A DNA stretch of 64,000 nt from assembly GCA_023400055.1 (NCBI GenBank), contig JAEXFN010000018.1:558001-622000 (forward strand), in the 5' to 3' direction. Below the pieces are notes generated by a model. It made no database searches and was not told the origin of the DNA. It saw only the letters and a program-made list of their open reading frames with translations. Source of the DNA: Bacillota bacterium. GTDB taxonomy: Bacteria > Bacillota > UBA4882 > UBA8346. Shown in pieces: positions 33,833 through 42,390 of this stretch (position 1 is its first letter; each line of letters opens with the position of its first letter). A program made the position numbers and the translations under genes.

Positions 33833-33862
33833 TTGTTCCCGCCGCTTCAAATATGTTAGAAT
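33833..33862 (+). promoter_or_regulatory. Probable promoter of mog
   Basis: TTGTTC (33833-33838), 18-bp spacer, TAGAAT (33857-33862), 34 bp before the mog start in the moaA-mog divergent gap. The opposite promoter for moaA could not be defined. Confidence 0.45.
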
Positions 33863-33896
33863 AATCCTACAATCCCCAATAAAGGAATGATCGTTC

Positions 33897-34382
33897 ATGA
33901 TCCGTTTCAGCATCCTGGTCGCCAGCGACCAAGGCTCGGCCGGCCAACGGGAAGACCGGAGCGGCCCGGCCATCGCTGCGCTCCTGGCTGGTTCTGGCGC
34001 CGAACTGCTCGAATCCCGGGTAGTTCCGGACGAGCGGCCCCTCATCGCGGCGACCCTGATCCAAATGTGCGACCGCGGCGCCGACTTGATCCTGACCTCC
34101 GGCGGCACCGGTTTTTCACCCCGCGACGTCACCCCCGAGGCCACCCTGGATGTGATCGAGCGGCAGGTGCCCGGCATCCCCGAGGCGATGCGCGCCAAGA
34201 GCCTGGCGATCACCCCCCGGGCCATGCTCTCCCGGGCGGTGGCCGGCATTCGCGGCCGCACCCTCATCATCAACCTGCCCGGCAGCCCCAAGGCGGTCCG
34301 GGAATGCCTGGAGGTCGTCTTGCCGGTTCTGGAGCACGCCATCGCCATCCTGACCGGGACCACCGGCGAGTGCGCCCGTTAG
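33897..34382 (+). CDS. mog: Molybdopterin adenylyltransferase / MoaB-Mog family
   Basis: Adenylates molybdopterin before metal insertion. 161 residues with LVASDQGSAGQREDRSG, LILTSGGTGFSPRDVTPEAT (the family nucleotide/MPT site), and INLPGSPKAVRECLEVVLPVL. Start has AAAGGA 9 bases upstream. The only plus-strand gene in the 31.8-64 kb island; converges on the hydroxylase gene with 13 bp between stops. Confidence 0.94.
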   Translation: MIRFSILVASDQGSAGQREDRSGPAIAALLAGSGAELLESRVVPDERPLIAATLIQMCDRGADLILTSGGTGFSPRDVTPEATLDVIERQVPGIPEAMRAKSLAITPRAMLSRAVAGIRGRTLIINLPGSPKAVRECLEVVLPVLEHAIAILTGTTGECAR

Positions 34383-34395
34383 AACCGCGCCACGG

Positions 34396-36708
34396 TTATT
34401 GCCGCCGCTGTTTCAAGGCCATCAGCACTTTCTCCGGCGTAATCGGCAGATCCTTGATCCGGACCCCGGTGGCATTGTAGACCGCGTTGGCGATGGCCGC
34501 CGGCGGCGTGTCGATGCCGATCTCGCCCACTGACTTGGCGCCGTACGGGCCGGACGGTTCGTAGCTCTCGGCGAATTCCACCGTGATATCATGGATATCG
34601 AGCCGGTTGGGGATGTTATAAAAAAGCATATTGTTGTTGAGCTGCTTGCCTTGCTCGGTGTAACGAACCTCTTCATACAAGGCCATGCCGATCCCCTGCA
34701 CCAGTCCGCCCTCGACCTGAATGCGGGCTAGATTGGGATTGATGGTGGTGCCGCAGTCGACCACCGCCGCGTAATGCAGGAGATCGATCTTACCGGTTTC
34801 CAGGTCTACCTCGACCTCGGCGAAGCCGGCCATGTACGGCGGGGGCGATTTCTGGCCGACATAGGAGTCGGCGGCCACCAGTTGCTTCTGATTGGCGTGA
34901 TAGTACAACCCGGTCGCCAGATCCTTGAGCGAAATGGACCCTTTGCCGTCCTTGCGGCGGAGCATGGTCCCGTCGAACTCCACTTCGCCCTCGGCCACCC
35001 GCAGTTTGAGGGCACCCTCGATTTCGATCAGCCGCTTCATATTTTCGGCCGCTTTCTTGACGGCGTTACCCGAGACATAGGTGGTGCTGGAGGCGTACGC
35101 CCCTTTATCGAAGGGAGTCAGGTCGGTGTCCGACGAATAGACGATGATCTGGTCGGTGCCGACGTTCAGGGCTTCCGCGGCGATCTGGGCCAGAATGGTG
35201 TCGCTGCCGGTGCCGATATCAGTGGCCCCCACCATCAGGTTGAAGAAACCGTCGTCGTTCAGCTTCAGAACCGCCGAAGCCATGTCGATATTGGCGATGC
35301 CCGAACCCTGCATGGCGATGGCCATGCCGACCCCGCGCACCTTGTTGGATCCCACTGCCTGGCGGGGGAACTTCCCATCCCAGCCGATCAGCTCCAGGCC
35401 ACGCCGGACGCAATAGTCCAGCTTGCAGCTGTCCATGGTCATTTCGACCCCTTCGCCGCCTTCGCCCATGATCTTGAAGATCGGCGAGGTTTCGCCCTCG
35501 GCAATCATATTCTTGCGCCGCAATTCCAAGGAACTGATCCCGAGCCTCTCCGCCAGCTGATCGATGGCCGATTCCAGCGCGAAAAGGCCCTGGATCGCGC
35601 CATAACCCCGGTAAGCCCCGGCCGGAGTATGGTTGGTATAAACGACCACGCTGTTGAAGCGGACCGCGTCGACCTTATTATAGAGCGGCAACGGTTTGGA
35701 GCCAGCCCCCATGACCACGGTCAAGGCATGTTCGCCATAAGCGCCGGTATCCGAGAGCACAGCCATGTCGATGGCCTTGATCCGCCCGTCCCGGGTCGCT
35801 CCCAAAGCGATGTCGAAACGCATCGGGTGGCGGCTGAAGGTCGATTCGAAGACCTCGCGCCGGGTATAGACCATTTTGGCGGGCCGGCCCGTCTTCAGCG
35901 TGACCGCGGCCACCAACGGCTCGCCGTGGGTCATCTGCTTGCCGCCGAAGCCGCCGCCGACCCGCGGCTTGATCACCCGGATATCCTTGCGCGGAATGTC
36001 AAAGGCCATCCCGATCACCCGCCGCGCATGGAACGGGGTTTGGGTCGAACTGACCACCGTCAGCCGGCCGTGCATATCAAGGTAACAGGAGATGGCGTGC
36101 GGCTCCAGCATCACGTGGGCCTGGGCCTGGGTATAATAGCGGTCCCGGACCACCACCTCGCATTGTTCCAGCACCGCGTCCACGTCGCCGACGTTCATCC
36201 GGTACGAGGCGGCGATATTGCGCGACGCATCCATGCCGATATCGAATTTGGAATGGGCTTCCGGTTCCGGGTGAAGCACCGAGCGATTCCCTTCCGCCTG
36301 CTCGAAATCGAGCACCGCTTCCAACAACTCATATTCCACTTCGATTAATTCCAATGCCGCCTCGGCGATCTCTTCCGACACCGCCGCCACCACCGCCACC
36401 TCGTCGCCGCAATAGCGGACCACTTCGTCCAGGACGAATTTATCATACGGAGAAGGCTCCGGATACCCTTGCCCGGCCCGGGTGATAATGTTGCGGGGCA
36501 GATCCTTATAAGTCAATACGCAAGCGACCCCCGGCAGCTGCAGAGCCTTTTCGGTCCGGATCGTTTTGATTCTGGCGAAAGCGTGCGGGCTGCGCAATAC
36601 CTTCACGATCAACGCGTTTTGAGGCGCCAGGTCATCGGCATAGACCGGCCGGCCCAGCATCAGCCCTTTGCCTTCCAGTTTGGGTTTGGGTTGATTGACT
36701 TCCCTCAT
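34396..36708 (-). CDS. Xanthine dehydrogenase-type molybdenum hydroxylase, large Mo subunit (module A)
   Basis: Holds the molybdopterin active site that hydroxylates a purine or related heterocycle. 770 residues from the ATG at 36706-36708. Motifs: GKGLMLGRPVYADDL at the start, VGGGFGGKQMTHGE, AYRGYGAIQGLFALE, GSGIANIDMAS, GTGSDTILAQIAAEAL and near the end GPYGAKSVGEIGID with the catalytic Glu. Overlaps the Fe-S gene by 4 bp. The usual XdhC chaperone is not seen. Substrate may be xanthine, hypoxanthine or nicotinate-like; context favours purine. Confidence 0.93.
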   Translation of the reverse strand: MREVNQPKPKLEGKGLMLGRPVYADDLAPQNALIVKVLRSPHAFARIKTIRTEKALQLPGVACVLTYKDLPRNIITRAGQGYPEPSPYDKFVLDEVVRYCGDEVAVVAAVSEEIAEAALELIEVEYELLEAVLDFEQAEGNRSVLHPEPEAHSKFDIGMDASRNIAASYRMNVGDVDAVLEQCEVVVRDRYYTQAQAHVMLEPHAISCYLDMHGRLTVVSSTQTPFHARRVIGMAFDIPRKDIRVIKPRVGGGFGGKQMTHGEPLVAAVTLKTGRPAKMVYTRREVFESTFSRHPMRFDIALGATRDGRIKAIDMAVLSDTGAYGEHALTVVMGAGSKPLPLYNKVDAVRFNSVVVYTNHTPAGAYRGYGAIQGLFALESAIDQLAERLGISSLELRRKNMIAEGETSPIFKIMGEGGEGVEMTMDSCKLDYCVRRGLELIGWDGKFPRQAVGSNKVRGVGMAIAMQGSGIANIDMASAVLKLNDDGFFNLMVGATDIGTGSDTILAQIAAEALNVGTDQIIVYSSDTDLTPFDKGAYASSTTYVSGNAVKKAAENMKRLIEIEGALKLRVAEGEVEFDGTMLRRKDGKGSISLKDLATGLYYHANQKQLVAADSYVGQKSPPPYMAGFAEVEVDLETGKIDLLHYAAVVDCGTTINPNLARIQVEGGLVQGIGMALYEEVRYTEQGKQLNNNMLFYNIPNRLDIHDITVEFAESYEPSGPYGAKSVGEIGIDTPPAAIANAVYNATGVRIKDLPITPEKVLMALKQRRQ

Positions 36709-37157
36709 TCTTTCACCCCCAGGTATTTGGCGATCGCGCGCATTTGGCCGACATATCCGGTACAGCGGCAGAGGTTGCCGGCCAGATAATGCCGGATCTG
36801 CTCCTCGGTCGGCGCGGCCAGTTCCCGTTTCATGGCCAACACGGTCAGGGCAAAACCGGGATTGCAATAGCCGCATTGGTCGGCGCCTTCCGCCGCCATG
36901 AAGTCGGCCAGCTCCCCCACTTCCCGCTGCAGCCCTTCCACCGTGGTGATGCTGTGCCCGTCGGCCTTGGCCGCAAATAAGGAACAGGAAAGCACCGGCG
37001 CCCCGTCCATCAGTACCGTGCAGACTCCGCAGGAGCTAGTGTCACAACCCCGTTTGACGCTGAGACAACCGTAGCGCCGCAATACATCCAGCAGAAACTC
37101 ATGAGGCTCGATCTCCAGCGCCATCGTCAAACCGTTCAATTGGACATTGATCTTCAT
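36705..37157 (-). CDS. Xanthine dehydrogenase-type [2Fe-2S] subunit (module A)
   Basis: Electron-transfer subunit, 150 residues, two [2Fe-2S] clusters: plant-ferredoxin type GCDTSSCGVCTVLMDGAPVLSC and the C-terminal CGYCNPGF with CRCTGY. Starts at the ATG 37155-37157, overlapping the FAD-subunit stop by 4 bp; ends 4 bp into the Mo-subunit start. Tight coupling marks one heterotrimeric enzyme. Confidence 0.95.
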   Translation of the reverse strand: MKINVQLNGLTMALEIEPHEFLLDVLRRYGCLSVKRGCDTSSCGVCTVLMDGAPVLSCSLFAAKADGHSITTVEGLQREVGELADFMAAEGADQCGYCNPGFALTVLAMKRELAAPTEEQIRHYLAGNLCRCTGYVGQMRAIAKYLGVKE

Positions 37158-37948
37158 GATTCCACCTCCTGCAGCGCCCGCCGCACCAATACGCCGCAAA
37201 GTTCTCGGCGGTAAGCCGCCGAGGCCCGCCGGTCGTTGGTAAACTCCAGTTCCGCCGCTGCCAGCTCCCCGGCCTTCGTCAACGTTGCCGCGCCGGGAAC
37301 GACCTCGCTCAAGTATTGCATGGCCTCGCTGGCCAATTTTGCTGGGCCCGGCCTGGCTCCCACCGCGATCCGGTAACCGACGTCGTGCTTGGTTACAGCG
37401 ACGCCCAGAATGGGCAGGCTCCCTAGCGAGTTGCGGAACATCTGGTAAGCGCCGCGCAATGCCTCCTTACGTAGCACGATCTTTTCCAAGATGTCCTTGG
37501 CGTTGCCCCGCGAGGCTAGGAAATCGGCCAGGCTGGACTCGCCCCTGTGGTGCAACACCACCCGGCAATCCAATGCCGACAGGCAGGTGATAAATTCTGA
37601 GAAGCCATAACGTCCGTACACCGTACCGCCGACGCTGACCATGTTACGCAGCTGTACCCCAGGCACATTGGCGACGACTTTAGGGATCAGGCCGTCCAGA
37701 TTGCGCTGCAGCACCGCGCTGCGTTCCATCGTGCGGAAGCTGGTCATCGCGCCGATCTCGATCGCCGCGTCGCTTTCCCGGATGTAATCCAGTCCGGCCC
37801 GGGATAGGTCCAGGGCCAGTCCAATCTTCCTAGACGCCAGCCGCATAAAGATTCCGCCGCCCACCACGGCCGCGTTTTCACTGGATGTCAAGAGCGTATA
37901 GGCTTCGGCGACGCTCCCGGGTTTTACATACTCGTCAATGGTTACCAT
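37154..37948 (-). CDS. Xanthine dehydrogenase-type FAD subunit (module A)
   Basis: Passes electrons to NAD+ or another carrier through FAD. 264 residues: NAAVVGGGIFMRLASRK as the FAD pyrophosphate site, IEIGAMTSFRTMERS, then RNMVSVGGTVYGRYGFSE for the second FAD motif (more usually GGNL...), and the C-terminal CO-dehydrogenase-flavoprotein domain ending RRASAAYRRELCGVLVRRAL. First gene of module A. Confidence 0.92.
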   Translation of the reverse strand: MVTIDEYVKPGSVAEAYTLLTSSENAAVVGGGIFMRLASRKIGLALDLSRAGLDYIRESDAAIEIGAMTSFRTMERSAVLQRNLDGLIPKVVANVPGVQLRNMVSVGGTVYGRYGFSEFITCLSALDCRVVLHHRGESSLADFLASRGNAKDILEKIVLRKEALRGAYQMFRNSLGSLPILGVAVTKHDVGYRIAVGARPGPAKLASEAMQYLSEVVPGAATLTKAGELAAAELEFTNDRRASAAYRRELCGVLVRRALQEVES

Positions 37949-37969
37949 CTCTCACCCGCTCCTCGTAAA

Positions 37970-38099
37970 GGTTCTTGGTCGTTGATGCTGCTTCAGGATG
38001 TTAATTCAGGCTCCTGGTTCTTGGTTGGTGATGCTGATTCAGGATGTTGATTCAGGTTTTTACTAATAACTAGGAACTAAGAACTAAGAACCAAGAACC
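37970..38099. repeat. Short direct repeats and heptanucleotide run
   Basis: A 41-bp direct repeat at 37970 and 38016 (GGTTCTTGGT...TGATGCTG.TTCAGGATGTT.ATTCAGG) is followed by four heptamers TAGGAAC TAAGAAC TAAGAAC CAAGAAC (38071-38098). The last heptamers are complementary to GGTTCTTGGTT at 38016, so the tract can fold back. It fills the gap between the ThiF-like gene and module A. Confidence 0.7.
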
Positions 38100-38157
38100 T
38101 GAAACGCCATCCTCGAATTCGCTTCACGAACCATCAACCCTTTCCCAATTTCACATT

Positions 38158-38958
38158 TCACAATACTTCTTTCGTCCTGCATTGAATCTTATATTCGACC
38201 AGCTCGGTAATGCTGGGATTTTCGCCGCAGAGCGGACATTCCGGCCGGCGCCGCCAGGGGACTTCCCGAAACCCGGTGGTCAAGGCGTCAAAAGTCAGGA
38301 TGCGCCCTGAAAGAGTCGTGCCGATTCCCAGGATCAACTTGACGGCTTCCAGGGCTTGAACGGTTCCGATGATCCCGGTGGTCATCCCCAGAACTCCCGT
38401 GTCGCTACAAGTGGACAAGACGCCATCCGGCGGCGGTTGCGGATATAGGCAGCGGTAGCACGGCGTTTGGCCGGGAATGATCGTCATCAGGACGCCGTCA
38501 TAGCCGACCGCCGCGCCCTCGATCACCGGCTTGCCCAGCAAGTAACAGCAGTCGTTGATCAGGTAACGGGCGGTAAAATTATCGGTGGCGTCGATCACCA
38601 GGTCGTAATCTCTGACTAACTCTTCCACGTTATCGATGTTCAGCCGCAGATCGTGCCGGATCACTTCCACTTCCGGATTGAGCCGGCCGATCTTGGCGGC
38701 GGCCGACTCCGTTTTGGGCCGGCCGATATCGGTGCTGTCATGGATGATCTGCCGGTTCAAGTTGGAAAAGGTCACCGCGTCGCAATCGGCCACCCCCAGC
38801 CTGCCGACGCCGACGGCGGCCAAATACAACAACGCCGGGGAACCCAGGCCGCCGGCCCCGATCACCAGGACCTTGGCCCGCCGCAGTTTTGCTTGACCCG
38901 CCGGCCCGAAGCCGTCCAGGATCAACTGCCGCGAGTAGCGGAGCGTCGTTGGGTCCAT
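38158..38958 (-). CDS. ThiF/MoeB-family adenylyltransferase
   Basis: Activates the C-terminus of a ubiquitin-like sulfur carrier with ATP. 266 residues: LRYSRQLILDGFGPAGQ at the start, nucleotide motif IGAGGLGSPALLYLAAVGVG, SNLNRQIIHDSTDIG, DATDNFTARYLIND, zinc cysteines CYRC and CPLC, and DGVLSTCSDTGVLG around the candidate catalytic Cys. Starts at 38956-38958; a TTG start overlapping the carrier stop is possible. It follows the ThiS-like gene directly, so that protein is its likely partner. Could serve thiamine or molybdopterin synthesis; the moa neighbourhood favours the latter (inference). Confidence 0.9.
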   Translation of the reverse strand: MDPTTLRYSRQLILDGFGPAGQAKLRRAKVLVIGAGGLGSPALLYLAAVGVGRLGVADCDAVTFSNLNRQIIHDSTDIGRPKTESAAAKIGRLNPEVEVIRHDLRLNIDNVEELVRDYDLVIDATDNFTARYLINDCCYLLGKPVIEGAAVGYDGVLMTIIPGQTPCYRCLYPQPPPDGVLSTCSDTGVLGMTTGIIGTVQALEAVKLILGIGTTLSGRILTFDALTTGFREVPWRRRPECPLCGENPSITELVEYKIQCRTKEVL

Positions 38959-38975
38959 GCCTGCTTCAGCCAAGC

Positions 38976-39176
38976 TCAACCACCCCCGACGATCTTGATA
39001 ATCTCCAGATTGTCGCCTTCGCCCAGCATGATCCGGGACCATTGATCGCGGGGCGGCGTGGTGAAGTTCCACTCGATGACCACCAGCACGGTATCCATCC
39101 GGATGAACTGCAGATAATCCGAGATCGACATGGATTGCGCCAATTCTTCATTTTTCCCGTTGACCGTAATCTTCAT
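38976..39176 (-). CDS. ThiS/MoaD-family sulfur carrier protein
   Basis: Ubiquitin-fold carrier of 66 residues ending IVGGG, the Gly-Gly tail that is adenylated and thiocarboxylated. Sequence style (MKITVNGKNEELAQSMSISD, LGEGDNLEIIKIVGGG) is closer to ThiS than to MoaD. Sits between ygfK and the ThiF-like gene. No thiG/thiH neighbours are seen, and no separate MoaD or MoaE, so it may be the sulfur donor for the molybdenum cofactor here. Confidence 0.88.
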   Translation of the reverse strand: MKITVNGKNEELAQSMSISDYLQFIRMDTVLVVIEWNFTTPPRDQWSRIMLGEGDNLEIIKIVGGG

Positions 39177-39213
39177 GACCGAACATCCTTTTGGAAAATT
39201 TCTATTTCTATTC

Positions 39214-42200
39214 CTACCGCAATAGATAGTGATAATCCCGATCGATGGCCCAGATCAGCGCGGCGATCTCAGCGGGGATGACCCCGCGGCACCGGCCGGT
39301 CGCATCGAAGGTAACCTCGGCGGTCTGATCGCCCAGCCGTACCCGGAAGCGGCGAGCCTCCTCATCCAGCGGCACGAAGCCGGCGTTTTTACTCGCCGCG
39401 AAATCGGCCGGATTCGCATAGAGGGTAAATTTATCCCGGTACGGCGCGCTGTCATAGGGGCAAAACGCCTCGCAATTGCCGCATTCGTTGCAGATCGCGT
39501 CCAGATGGACGATCTGATTCCGGTTGCGCAGCGCCGCATTGCCGGCCCGCACCGCGATATTGGCCCGGTTCGGACAGACTTCCACACAAAGATTGCAAAC
39601 CGTATTGCATTCCAGGCAGCGGCCGCCCTCCCCCTCCGGCTGGCCGGGAGTCTGCAGAAGCCCTTTTTTGCGCCCGATCTCGGCTGACTGCCGCTCCGTA
39701 TCGAAGCTGGCCGGCGCGGTCAGGTCCAAAGCGCCAAGGCCTTCCCGCTCCAGCACGGTCCGGGCGAAGCGGGCGCCGTCGGCGATTCCTTCGACGATAG
39801 TCGCCGGTCCCCGGAGGGCGTCGCCGCCGATAAAGACATTGGCGAGACTGGTTTCATGCGTCTCCGGATCGGCTTGAACCCGGCCCTGGGGATCGAGGGC
39901 TATCCCGTTGCCGGTCAACAGCTCCGTCTCGACCCCTTCGCCGACCGCGGCGATCACGCTGTCCACCGCCAGATCGTCCCACGCGCCGGGAACCGGCACG
40001 GGGCTGCGGCGGCCCGAACCATCCGGAGCGCCCAGCTCCATCCGCTGACAGCGCAACACGCCCTGCTCGAAAGAGCGCGGCGCCAACAGTTCCTTGAATT
40101 GAACCCCGTCCGTCAAGGCCAGCCGCAGTTCATCCCGGTCGGCGGGCATATACTGCCTGGTCCGGCGGTAAACCACATAGACGTTTTCGACCCCGGCGAC
40201 CCGTTTGGCAGCCCGCGCGGCGTCCATCGCCGAGTTGCCGGCGCCCACCACCGCCACGTTTTTCCCGAGCGCCAGGTTTTGCGGCGTTTTATTAAAGGTC
40301 TCCAGGAAGTCCAGGACATTGGCGATCTCCCGGTCACAGGGCGCCAGTTTCAATTGGCCCGGTTTCCAGGCCCCGATGGCGATGAAGATGTATTTAAATC
40401 CTTCATTCCGCAACTCCGCAAGCGAAAAGTTGCCGTCCACGCCCAGCCGAAACTTCGCGCCCATGCTGCGAACCAATTCCAGATCATGATCGATCGCGGC
40501 CTGGGAGATCCGGAATCCGGGCGCGATATGCTGAATAATGCCGCCGATTTTATCCTTCCGGTCCAGGATGGTCACGTCGACTCCCTGGCGGCCCAGGAAA
40601 TAGCCGGCCGCCAATCCCGCTGGTCCGGCGCCGATCACCGCCACCTTGAAATTGCTGTCGATCACCGGCCGTTTCAGGCCGGCGAGATATTCCGCAAAGC
40701 CCCGCTCCGCCGCCACCAGTTTGGCGGCGCGGATTCCGACCGGGGTTTCGTAATCGATCCGGGTACACTTGGTCATACAACGGTGGTTGCAGAGCGTTCC
40801 GGTGATGAACGGCAAGGGATTCTTAGCGGCGATTACCGCAAAGGCCTCCCGGTATCTTCCTTCCTGCACCAGACGGAGATACTCCGGCACATCCTGGCCG
40901 ATGGGACAGCCCACGGTACACGGCGCGATGAAGCAATCGGTCAGCGGCACGTTCTTGGCCAGCTTGCGCGTACCAACCTCCCGGCTTTCCTTGAGGTGGT
41001 GGGCGTCGGTCAGCGCGCTTTCGGCCAGCGAGCGTAACCCGGCCACGTCGATTCCGTTGAACTCCGGCCCATGATAAACCACTTCCAATCGTTCGGCCAA
41101 CTGCTGCAGGCGCAGGTAGCCACCAGGTTTCAAAATCGTGGTGGCCAGGGTGATCGGCCAGATGCCGGCGGCATAGATGCGGTCAATGTTAAAACTGTCG
41201 GCCCCGCCCGAATAGGAGATCCGCAGATCGCCGGCGAAGGCTTCGGCCAGCCGGTAAGCCAGGTTAATGGTAAGCGGATAGAGGGAGCGGCCCGACATAT
41301 ACATCTCTTCCCCGGATAATTCTCGCCTGGCGATCCGCACCGGGAAGGTGTTGCTCAACTTGACGCCGAAGCTCAGCCCGCGCTCGGCCGCCAAATTCTT
41401 GAGCCGCCCGATCATCGGGACCGCGTCCGCAAACTGCAGATCGTTTTGGAAATGGTGATCGTCGAAGACCAGATAGTCATAGCCCATCTGAGCCAGGGTA
41501 CGCCGGGCGAAATCGTAGCCGAGCAGCGTCGGATTGCATTTGACGAAGGTATGGATGCCTTTTTCGGTCAAAAGATAACGGGCGATCCGTTCGATCTCCT
41601 CGGGCGGACAGCCATGCAGGGTGGACAGGGTGATCGAATCACAGACCCGCGCCGGGATCGCCTCGACGAAAGCCCGGTCGACCCGGTGGAACATTCCCAG
41701 GTTGCCCAACAGGAATTCCCGGCATTCGCGCCAGATCGGCGTGCAGGAGGCGTCCTTCAGGTCCTCGATGAAAGCGTCGATCTTGGGCGACTGGATCCCG
41801 GCCAGATCATAGCCGACGCTCATATTGAAGAGAAAGCCCCGGCTGGAGCCGAGTCCCAGTTCCTCGGCCAGAATATGCAGGGCAAACCAGGCCTTGACGT
41901 ACTCATTAAAAGCGTCGGGCACCGTCAGCTCGGTCGACCATTCCACGTTGTAACCCTCATCCTGGGCCAGAATGCAGGGCTTGGCGACCGGCAGATCCGC
42001 GCCGTCCAGGATTTGCACCGTTTTTAACTCGAAGAACCGGCCGCCGGCCAGATAAGCCGCGATGATATTCTGCGCCAGCTGGGTGTGGGGACCGGCCGCC
42101 GGTCCCAACGGATTTTCCAATCCCGCGTCGAACAGCGCCAGCGTATTTTGGTTGGACTTCCGGAAGAACTTCGCGCTCGAAACGCCGAAGATCGAATCCT

Positions 42201-42270
42201 CCGCGGTCCGCTCTTTGAACGCCCAGCGCATCAGTTGGTCAAAGGGTATTCCTGTCATACGATCAGTCAT
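39214..42270 (-). CDS. ygfK: YgfK-family NAD(P)-linked iron-sulfur flavoprotein (putative selenate reductase subunit)
   Basis: 1018 residues from the ATG 42268-42270 (AGGGAGG upstream). N-terminal DHOD-like barrel (GLENPLGPAAGPHTQLAQNI; CDSITLSTLHGCPPEEIERI). Central Fe-S segment CFIAPCTVGCPIGQD with CNHRCMTKCTR; two dinucleotide sites (VIGAGPAGLAAGYFLGRQG, VVGAGNSAMDAARAAKR). C-terminal ferredoxin-like cysteines CLECNTVCNLCVEVCP and CNECGNCEAFCPYD. Conserved beside ssnA and xdhD in E. coli, and linked to anaerobic purine breakdown. Role: reductive step or electron link to the hydroxylase. Confidence 0.95.
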   Translation of the reverse strand: MTDRMTGIPFDQLMRWAFKERTAEDSIFGVSSAKFFRKSNQNTLALFDAGLENPLGPAAGPHTQLAQNIIAAYLAGGRFFELKTVQILDGADLPVAKPCILAQDEGYNVEWSTELTVPDAFNEYVKAWFALHILAEELGLGSSRGFLFNMSVGYDLAGIQSPKIDAFIEDLKDASCTPIWRECREFLLGNLGMFHRVDRAFVEAIPARVCDSITLSTLHGCPPEEIERIARYLLTEKGIHTFVKCNPTLLGYDFARRTLAQMGYDYLVFDDHHFQNDLQFADAVPMIGRLKNLAAERGLSFGVKLSNTFPVRIARRELSGEEMYMSGRSLYPLTINLAYRLAEAFAGDLRISYSGGADSFNIDRIYAAGIWPITLATTILKPGGYLRLQQLAERLEVVYHGPEFNGIDVAGLRSLAESALTDAHHLKESREVGTRKLAKNVPLTDCFIAPCTVGCPIGQDVPEYLRLVQEGRYREAFAVIAAKNPLPFITGTLCNHRCMTKCTRIDYETPVGIRAAKLVAAERGFAEYLAGLKRPVIDSNFKVAVIGAGPAGLAAGYFLGRQGVDVTILDRKDKIGGIIQHIAPGFRISQAAIDHDLELVRSMGAKFRLGVDGNFSLAELRNEGFKYIFIAIGAWKPGQLKLAPCDREIANVLDFLETFNKTPQNLALGKNVAVVGAGNSAMDAARAAKRVAGVENVYVVYRRTRQYMPADRDELRLALTDGVQFKELLAPRSFEQGVLRCQRMELGAPDGSGRRSPVPVPGAWDDLAVDSVIAAVGEGVETELLTGNGIALDPQGRVQADPETHETSLANVFIGGDALRGPATIVEGIADGARFARTVLEREGLGALDLTAPASFDTERQSAEIGRKKGLLQTPGQPEGEGGRCLECNTVCNLCVEVCPNRANIAVRAGNAALRNRNQIVHLDAICNECGNCEAFCPYDSAPYRDKFTLYANPADFAASKNAGFVPLDEEARRFRVRLGDQTAEVTFDATGRCRGVIPAEIAALIWAIDRDYHYLLR

Positions 42271-42390
42271 CGTTGGCCTCCCTATTTCGAGCGCAGGCCG
42301 TTTGGCGTTGCGCGGCAACATTCTTACGGAAAAGGCGCCATTGAACTTTTGTGAACGCTCCGGCCTTCGGGCGGGTTAATCACAAAGCTT

